Assembly (NCBI RefSeq): GCF_019393635.1
Contig: NC_057863.1
Span: forward strand, 31,562,814 to 31,626,813
DNA length: 64,000 nucleotides
DNA from: Dromiciops gliroides
Lineage: Eukaryota; Chordata; Mammalia; Microbiotheria; Microbiotheriidae
Direction: 5' to 3'
Below, piece after piece: positions 58,319 to 64,000 of the stretch; position 1 is the first letter of the stretch; each line of letters opens with the position of its first letter. The notes beneath the pieces are model-generated. The model made no database searches. It had not been told where the DNA came from and saw only the letters and a program-made list of their open reading frames with translations. Position numbers and translations under genes: made by a program.

Positions 58319-58990
58319 GCAGATGCTGTTCTCGGTTGGGGGAGGGGTGTCCCTGACCTCCCCACTTCGGGGACTCGGAGTTGAGGGGGCTGGAGGGTGA
58401 GAGCAGATGCTACCAGGGTGAGGGGGTGTCCCTGACCTCTCGTGAAGGGGGCTTGCAGGGGCGTAAGGGGAGGGAGAGCAGATGCTGCTCTCGACTAGAG
58501 GAGGGATGTTCCTGACCATCCTGTGTAAGGGACTTGGAAGGGCGCGGGGAGGGGGTGGATGAGTAGGGGGGAGGATGCCCCAGCCATCTCCGGGCTAGGG
58601 ACTCACTGGTGCGCTTGGGGGGGGGGCGCTCCTGACCTAGGGTCGCGGAGTCCCAGACCTCCCCGCGTGCGGGGCTCTCTGGAGCACCTAGGCTTGGAGG
58701 TGCTGCCTTCTCCCTGGGGCAGAGGGTTTGCTGGGGCCCCTGGGGAGTGGAAAGATGCTGCTCTCTCCCTGGGGCAGGGACGTCCCAGACCTCCCCGGCT
58801 GGGGGTTCTCAGAGGCGCCTGGGGGGGGTTAGGAAATGCCCTCTCCCTGAGGCGGGGGCGCCTCCAGCCTCCCTGGGGGGTGTGATCACGGGTGCGCCTG
58901 GGGGCTGGGGAGGTGCTGTTTTCTCTCCGGGGCGGGGGCTCCCATGGGGGGCTCGCGGTGGCCTTTCCCCGGGGCAGGGGCGCCCCGCGG
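58319..58990. repeat. imperfect minisatellite, roughly 75-95 bp period, in SKIL promoter
   Basis: About eight to nine diverged units recur. Each has a GATGCTGCTCTC-like box (58319, 58402, 58477, 58751; decayed near 58573, 58832, 58911), then a G-rich stretch, then a TCCCTGACCTCCCC or TCCCAGACCTCCCC box (near 58350, 58430, 58510, 58630, 58655, 58785), then GGGGACTCGGAG-like sequence. This explains the long overlapping open frames on both strands. Confidence 0.65.
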
Positions 58991-59020
58991 TCTGGCTCCG
59001 GGCCCCCGCGGGGCGGGCCG

Positions 59021-59136
59021 CAGACAGCTGGCTCGGCCCCTCCCCCGCAGCCCGGCCGGGCGGGCGGGGCGGGAGGGAACATCCTGTCTGCTCTGGGCGC
59101 ACCGCAGACAGGCTCGCGCGCCAGCCGGCCAGACAG
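59021..59136. promoter_or_regulatory. cluster of SMAD-binding-type elements
   Basis: Four CAGAC/GTCTG boxes fall within 116 bp: CAGACAG at 59021-59027, GTCTG at 59086-59090, CAGACA at 59105-59110 and CAGACAG at 59130-59136. They are interleaved with GC boxes just upstream of the proposed TSS zone. SKIL is known in other mammals to be repressed and then induced through SMAD sites in its promoter. Single boxes are common by chance; the density is the evidence. Confidence 0.45.
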
Positions 59137-59377
59137 CGCGCGGAGCCGCGAGGCCCAGGGAGCCCTGCGGGCGGGGGCGGGGGCGGGGGGAGGGGAGGTG
59201 AGCCGGGCGCGCGCGGCCCCGGTCCCGGCGGCGCGCCGGGCGGGGAGCGCGGGGCGGGGCCGCAGCCACAATAGAAGGCCGGGGCCGTGGGGCGCGTTCG
59301 CGCGCTCGCGGGCACGGCGGCGCGGCCCGCCCCTCCCCCTCCCCACCCCCGCGGCCCCTCCCCCGGGCAGCCGGAGA

Positions 59378-59395
59378 CGGCGGCGGCGGCGGCGG
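59378..59395 (+). repeat. (CGG)6 tract
   Basis: Six uninterrupted CGG triplets in the likely promoter or 5' leader of SKIL. Confidence 0.9.
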
Positions 59396-59447
59396 CGTCT
59401 GCGGGAAGCTGTGTCTCCGCAGTGACGTGGGCGGTCTGTGTGCCCGG

Positions 59448-59455
59448 TGACGTCA
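59448..59455. promoter_or_regulatory. full CRE palindrome TGACGTCA
   Basis: A perfect CREB/ATF site lies in the CpG island, 18 bp downstream of a half-variant TGACGTGG (59423-59430). Such paired sites typically sit within about 200 bp of the start site, consistent with exon 1 here. Function is inferred from the motif alone. Confidence 0.6.
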
Positions 59456-59980
59456 GAGGGCTGGCTGTGTGTAGCCATGGGGGGGCGGGGGGTTCGGAGC
59501 GGCGGCGCCGGCGGAGCCCGGGGGAGCCTCGGAGCGGCGGCAGAGCCCGGGGGAGCAGCGCAGGTACTGTCCGGCCCGGCTCGGCGCGACCGGGCCCGCG
59601 GGCAGGGGGGCGGCTCGGGGGGCGGGGGGCCGCGCCTGCACTTGACCTCGGCGCCCGCCGGGGATGCCCTGGCCCGACGGGGCAGCCGAGCCGCCCGGGT
59701 GGGGCGCGGGGAGCCAGCCCGGACCTCTTTAACTTGCGGGAGGCGCCACGGGCGTGGGCAGGGGGTCCCACTCGTGTAGACCCCCGCCCGCGCCCCCTCC
59801 GCTGACCGCCCAGCTGGGGGGAGGACGGCGGGGAAGGGGGCTGGGGACCCCCGGGCAGGGGAGGGAGAGGACTTCCACCCGCGTCTGGCTCCCTCCCCTC
59901 CCCCGTCTGCCTTCTCCGTGGCCGTGTCTGCCTCCTCCCCTGTGTCTGCCTTCCAGTGTCTACTCCCTTTCCCCCTGTCC

Positions 59981-60176
59981 TCCGGGTGTCCCCCCTCCCC
60001 AGTCCGGGTGTCCCCCCCCCCCGTCCGGGTGTCCCCAGTCCGGGTGTCCCCCTCCAAGCCCGGTTGTACCCCCCTCCTCCGGGTGTCCCCCACCTCCGGG
60101 TGTCTCCCAGTCCGGGTGTCCCCCTCCTCCGGGTGTCCCCCCCCTTCCGGGTGTCCCCCCCTCCTCCGGGTCTCTC
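59981..60176. repeat. C-rich minisatellite, unit TCCGGGTGTCCCCC
   Basis: About eleven copies of TCCGGGTGTCCCC (59981, 60003, 60024, 60039, 60078, 60095, 60111, 60128, 60146, 60165 and a decayed one near 60060), spaced 15-22 bp apart. The opposite strand is rich in G runs. It lies in proposed SKIL intron 1. Confidence 0.85.
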
Positions 60177-60199
60177 CTCTCCCCTTCCCTCCCCCCCGC

Positions 60200-61932
60200 C
60201 GTGTCTACCTCTTCATCTTTTCCCTTCCGTGTCTTTACCCTGCCTCCCCCCTCCCGAGTGTGCCTCCCCCCCGCCTCCGTCTGCTGCTCTCCTCCCGTGT
60301 CTTCCTTCCCCCCCACCCCGTCTTCCTCCCGCCCCCCCCCCCTCCCCGTGCCCCCGCTCCTGCTTGAGTGGCGCCCAGTTCCCGGAGTGGGGGCAACGAC
60401 GAAAAGGGATCGAAATGACTGGGGGTGGTGGTGCGGAATAGCAGGAGATTTCTTCAGCCTCCACTCACCTATGCCCCCTCCTCTGACTCGGTCTCTTTCA
60501 GTTTGGGGGGGGAGGGAGGGGGCTTGGGACGTCCCTCCCTAGGGACCCTCCCTGGAGGAGGTGGAGCGGCAGAAAGGGACTTTCACTAGTGTCTTCGCTC
60601 TGCCCGCAGCCCATCCACTGGCCGAGTCTTGACCTGCGAGCTCCGTTTAGTTTCAGGGGCCGCAGATTGGGAGAGGATGGGAGGGTGGGTAAGGAAAGGA
60701 AGGGGATTTCCACTCGTGTGGCCCCTTGCTTCCCCCCACCCCCCCCAGTCTCCACCCTGTTTGAGTCTAGACTTGTTCCCGGGGGCAGACTGGTAGGGGG
60801 CGGGCTGGGGATGTCCCTCTCGGCTTGGGGAGGAGGACTCCCACCTGCCCACCCCAGCCTGATTTCTAGTGTTCTGCCTCCCCCACCCTTCCCTAGGGTT
60901 TTGAATTGAGTGCTTGACTCCTCGTGGGTGTAGAGGACTTTCAGGGTTTGGGGAATTCCCCCAATTCTCCAGGTGATTCCTCCTGTGCTTCGTTGTTTGA
61001 CTTGGCTCCCTGGGCTAGGGTTGAAGTCAGTGGGTTCCTAGTTCTCCTGTTGTCCTTCCTTTCCCTTGTTGAGATAGATGGAGTGAATAGTTCTGCCCAT
61101 AATTCCGGGCAGCTACGACTCCCCTTTTCCACCCTCACCCCAATTTCTTCGATTTACTCAGGATTTCTTTTTATGAGAAGGAAGTGGAAGGAGGATCCTT
61201 CCCCCCCCCCCCCTTTTCCCCTTCCTCCATTTGCATTCTTTGTGAACTGTGTCTGCAACTGCTTTTTGTCCCAGATTAGCCTTGTTCAAGGTTGGAAGGT
61301 CAAAGGATTGGAGCATATAGTTCCCAGGCACCATGCAAAATTTCTCACCTTTTGGGTATACCTACTTTATGAAAAACCATGAACCTTTCGTTTCGTCATG
61401 CTACAAAAATAATTCAGCTATACTAGGCAATTAATGCAAAAAAAAATCAATGCAATTTAGATTAGGCCATCAATATTTACCTATGAGAGAGTGAGTGCTG
61501 ATTTGAACACTTGGCTTTTTTTCTTTCTGTAAGTACTTGGAGTTAATTCTTTCGAATGATATTAGGGAATGCAGTAAGTAAATTATTCTGATTATAATGG
61601 CAGTCAAAAGAGGTTCCCTAGTGATTAGCATTGGGTGAGTTGGTTCGGGTGCAGCCATTGTGTAATTCTGTATATATGGCGAGTTAGCCCCTCTGCTGCC
61701 CACCAGACATATCTGGGGAGACATTTTCCAAGCTGCCTTCGTCTTTAAATGAAATTATTTAAATCAATGGCCACCAGATTCATAGATTTAAAGAAATGAC
61801 TTAAAAATATCAACCTCTGTAAATGAACTTGCTTCACCATTGAGAAACTGCTCTCCAATGGAACCTTTGGTCTCTGGAACAAATTCAAATATAACATTTC
61901 CTTGTCTCCACCCCCTCTTTTCTTTTTTACAG
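60200..61932. other. rest of proposed SKIL intron 1
   Basis: C-rich polypyrimidine sequence to about 60360, then progressively AT-richer unique sequence. No recognisable dispersed repeats or coding exons seen; the open frames are low-complexity. It includes the GTCTAGAC site and a poly-C run at 61201-61213. Confidence 0.5.
60765..60772. promoter_or_regulatory. palindromic SMAD-binding element GTCTAGAC
   Basis: A perfect 8-bp GTCTAGAC, the optimal SMAD3/SMAD4 site, lies in proposed intron 1, about 1.2 kb downstream of the exon 1 donor. It could be chance (expected about once per 65 kb), but its place near a SMAD-regulated gene is notable. Confidence 0.4.
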
Positions 61933-62134
61933 ATTAATTGAAAGGAGAATGAAAAGAGCTTTGCAGAAGAAGCAAATCCAGTAGATTTTTCTTTAGGTGC
62001 TGTTATTTTTGGTTGCAGAAATCCAGGTGAAGGGACAGACAGTGGTCATCTTGACGGACATCTCCTACAGGGACCTTTTCATTTTGTCTAATATAGACGT
62101 CTTTTGGAGTAATACATTTTCCCAGTAGCCTCAG
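61933..62134 (+). other. SKIL: probable SKIL 5' UTR exon 2 (non-coding)
   Basis: A textbook acceptor (CCCCCTCTTTTCTTTTTTACAG, ending at 61932) is followed by 202 nt of non-repeat sequence and a donor CAG|GTGAAT at 62135. Alternative donors are CAG|GTGAAG at 62027 and TAG|GTGCTG near 61997. The segment is free of the SINEs that flank it. It contains an 11-codon upstream ORF at 61949-61984. Assignment rests on splice signals only; without transcripts, skipping or alternative ends cannot be excluded. Confidence 0.45.
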
Positions 62135-62173
62135 GTGAATTTTCAATTTCTCTGTACTGTGTTAATAACATTT

Positions 62174-62315
62174 GGGGGGGGGGGGCAATGAGGGTTAAGT
62201 GACTTGCCCAAGGTCACACAGCTAGTAAATGTCAAGTGCCTGAGTCGAGATTTGAACTTAGGTCCTCCTGAATCCAGGGCCGATGCTTTATCCATTGCGC
62301 CACCTAGCTGCCCCC
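62174..62315 (-). repeat. WSINE1-like SINE in SKIL 5' intron
   Basis: Antisense copy of the marsupial tRNA-type SINE, flanked by the target-site duplication TGTTAATAACATTT (62160-62173 and 62316-62329). B-type diagnostic bases (CAATGAGGG, GAATCC, GCTTTATCC). Confidence 0.92.
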
Positions 62316-62329
62316 TGTTAATAACATTT

Positions 62330-62649
62330 TGATATGTGTTCAATTCTCTTATAGAAGACCACAAATACTGGCATAAGATGCAAGTATCTCTGATACTATG
62401 CTTTAGAAGAATTGTACTGAGTCAGCACATCTCAGATTGAGATAATTAATGACTTAAAATTAAAAAAAAAAGTAATTGAAGAATGTAGGAAGCTCAAGGT
62501 TCACTGAGACTTGGAATCTGAGGCAAAAATGTTAAATACCTTTATACTTGGAGGGTTTAAAAGCGACAGGCATATTTTATTAAAGGAACTAAAGTGAACA
62601 TATAAAATCCTTTGAGTAAATCAGAGCTTTCTTTAAAAAGAGACATTGT
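62330..62649. other. unique intronic sequence
   Basis: AT-rich intron between the SINE and the truncated SINE; nothing recognisable seen. Confidence 0.5.
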
Positions 62650-62704
62650 CTGTGTGACCTTGGGCAAGTCATTTAACCCTCATTGCCCCATGCAAAAAAA
62701 AAAA
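62650..62704 (+). repeat. 5'-truncated WSINE1-like SINE 3' end
   Basis: Only the last part (CTGTGTGACC...CATTGCCCCATGCAAAA) is present, with a poly-A tail. GAGACATTGT before it and AAGACATTGT after it look like a target-site duplication. It lies just 54 bp before the coding-exon acceptor. Confidence 0.7.
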
Positions 62705-62758
62705 AGACATTGTGATTGAGAGTAAAGTTACTTTGAACATTTTCTTATTTTCTTCCAG

Positions 62759-62821
62759 AATAAACCATCAAACTAAGATGCAAATTTCATACTTAGTTAT
62801 TTAAAGCTCAACAGTTCAGCC
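62759..62821 (+). other. SKIL: SKIL 5' UTR part of the first coding exon
   Basis: A strong acceptor (a T-rich tract then TTCTTCCAG, ending at 62758) precedes 63 nt of leader before the SKIL start codon. The leader holds a short upstream ORF at 62778-62804 (8 codons plus stop), which ends 17 nt before the main ATG. The acceptor was chosen because it is the only good pyrimidine-tract AG close to the ATG. Confidence 0.75.
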
Positions 62822-63922
62822 ATGGAAACTCTCCAGACTAGCTTCCCGTTGGTTCAGGGCTCCAATAAAAAACGAAATGGGCTAAGAGATGAGGGCAGCC
62901 CTCCAATGAAAAAAATGATGACAGAGATGCACATCAACGGGAAAGTGCTGATAGACACATTGCCGACCGTAAAGAAGGAGAACGTGGATGACTACGGTGA
63001 AGCTCCAATGGAGACGGATGGAGAAAAGGCCAAATCCAGCTGTAATTCAGTGTCTGAACCTTTGCACTTAAATCCTAGTTTAAAGCACACACTGGCACAA
63101 TTCCACTTGAGTAGTCAGAGCTCCCTGGGTGGGCCTGCAGCATTTTCAGCTCGTTATTCCCAAGAAAGCATGTCACCTACTGTATTCTTGCCTCTTCCGT
63201 CACCTCAGATTCTTCCTGGGCCATTGCTCATTCCCCCAGATAGTTCCACAGAACTTACTCAGACTGTCCTGGAGGGGGAATCTATTTCTTGTTTCCAGGT
63301 TGGAGGAGAAAAGAGACTATGTTTGCCTCAAGTCTTAAATTCTGTACTTCGGGATTTTTCACTCCAGCAAATAAATACCGTGTGTGATGACTTGTACATA
63401 TATTGTTCACGGTGCACCTCGGAACAGCTTCATATCCTGAAGGTCTTGGGAATCCTTCCGTTTAATGCCCCTTCCTGTGGGCTTATCACACTCACTGATG
63501 CTCAAAGACTATGTAATGCTTTGCTCCGTCCACGTACCTGCCCTCAAAATGGTAGCTTGCTTCCTGCTAAAAACTCCTTGGCCCAGTTACAAGAAACTGG
63601 CAGGGCCTTTGAAGTGGAACATGAGTGCTTGGGTAAATGCCAGGGCTTATTTGCGCCCCAGTTTTATGTTCAGCCCGATGCGCCATGTATACAGTGTCTG
63701 GAATGCTGTGGAATGTTTGCGCCCCAGACGTTTGTGATGCATTCTCACAGATCCCCCGACAAGAGGACTTGCCACTGGGGCTTTGAGTCAGCCAAGTGGC
63801 CTTGCTATCTCCATGTAAACCAAAAGTACTTAGGGACGCCGGAAGAAAAGAAACTCAACAGTCTTTTGGAGGAAATGAAGGAGAAATTTAGTGTCCGGAA
63901 TGGAAAGAGAGCTCAGTCCAAA
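62822..63922 (+). CDS. SKIL: SKIL (SnoN), first coding exon
   Basis: This exon encodes the first 367 residues of SnoN, a nuclear SKI-family corepressor that binds SMAD2/3 and SMAD4 and blocks TGF-beta target transcription. Visible parts in order: an N-terminal tail with a VKKE sumoylation-type motif (K51; K50 in human as I recall it); a conserved SMAD2/3-binding stretch (about 80-135) containing [11 protein letters not shown]; the SKI/SNO/DAC domain (about 140-240), with the APC destruction box RLCLPQVLN at 165-173; and the SAND-like SMAD4-binding zinc domain (about 258-356), with [15 protein letters not shown] and HSH...CHWGF. The ATG has a good Kozak context (GCCATGG). The reading frame is intact. 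The exon ends exactly after codon 367 at AAA|GTAAGT, phase 0, where human SKIL also has an exon junction. The open frame continues to a stop at 63964, but that part is intron. The C-terminal coiled coil and Smurf-targeted lysines lie in later exons outside the window. Compared with human from memory, C240 and P327 look lineage-specific. Confidence 0.97.
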
Positions 63923-64000
63923 GTAAGTGCTTTCATTCTAGCCTTTGAAAAGGTGTCCGAGTGAGAGGCAGATTTTTCTAGAATTGAATTGATGGTTTCA

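Larger units (their letters stand above)
59280..59563 (+). other. SKIL: probable SKIL exon 1 (non-coding) and TSS zone
   Basis: This lies at the heart of the CpG island and ends with a consensus donor, GCGCAG|GTACTG (GT at 59564). The left edge is approximate: no TATA box is seen, and initiation in such GC-rich promoters is usually dispersed. The segment holds a (CGG)6 tract, a CRE-like TGACGTGG, a full CRE TGACGTCA, and an ATG at 59477 that stays open for 29 codons to the donor. Confidence 0.4.
57950..60400. promoter_or_regulatory. SKIL: CpG island, SKIL promoter
   Basis: Base composition changes sharply from AT-rich intergenic DNA to very GC-rich sequence with abundant CpG, especially 58930-59720. 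Several GC boxes (GGGCGGGGC at 59062-59070 and 59252-59260) are present and no TATA box. Dispersed repeats are absent here, although they are dense on both sides. Position 2.4-4.9 kb upstream of the SKIL start codon, on the same strand, makes it the SKIL promoter. The right half is C-rich rather than CpG-rich because of a minisatellite. Confidence 0.85.

Noticed and set aside
59477..59563. ATG in proposed exon 1 as the SKIL protein start
   Set aside because: The frame stops two codons into the next proposed exon and does not join SKIL; the true start at 62822 matches SnoN from its first residues.
58603..60093. 496-codon reverse frame and other long frames in the CpG island
   Set aside because: Composition is Gly/Pro/Arg/Ala-rich in every frame on both strands, stop codons are rare in GC-rich DNA, and the frames follow the minisatellite units. 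No domain is visible.

Overview
This is a marsupial nuclear genome window. Nearly all of it is intergenic DNA packed with retroelements, and one protein-coding gene lies at the right-hand end on the + strand. The marsupial call rests on the repeats. There are about 28 copies of a short tRNA-type SINE (body GGGGCAGCTAGGTGGCGCAGTGG, resembling the WSINE1 group), RTE-tailed MAR1-like SINEs, MIR/MON1-like SINEs, L2, and L1 pieces whose ORF2 C-terminus is clearly L1 but differs from the placental version. Species cannot be fixed by eye; an Australian marsupial would fit the SINE abundance.

The gene is SKIL (SnoN), the SKI-family repressor of TGF-beta/SMAD signalling. Its first coding exon (62822-63922, 367 codons, intact, phase-0 donor AAA|GTAAGT) contains the N-terminal SMAD-binding region, the SKI/SNO/DAC domain and the SMAD4-binding SAND-like domain. 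Later exons lie beyond the window. Upstream are a CpG island (about 57.95-60.4 kb), a probable non-coding exon 1 (donor at 59563), intron 1 with a C-rich minisatellite, a probable second 5' UTR exon (61933-62134) and the coding-exon acceptor at 62758. The promoter region carries a full CRE, GC boxes, a cluster of CAGACA/GTCTG SMAD-type sites and an 80-bp-class imperfect minisatellite. Intron 1 carries a perfect palindromic SMAD element GTCTAGAC. Both suit a gene known in other mammals to be part of TGF-beta feedback.

From about 1 to 57.9 kb I see no convincing gene. In placental mammals PRKCI lies upstream of SKIL, so this is probably the PRKCI-SKIL intergenic interval (inference from known synteny). 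It holds L2 3' ends and antisense L2 ORF fragments, MIR/MON1 SINEs, 5'-truncated L1 copies (several with 14-18-bp target-site duplications), L1/HAL1-like ORF1 remains, a hAT-like MITE, one possible solo LTR, and large microsatellites including a roughly 730-bp ATCT/ATCC block. The stretch 41.8-44.6 kb is unusually poor in repeats and carries an unexplained antisense ORF pair.

No novel multi-gene system is present. The most useful observations concern the repeat structure and SMAD-site layout of the SKIL promoter, its uORF-bearing 5' UTR, and datable nested retroposon insertions.
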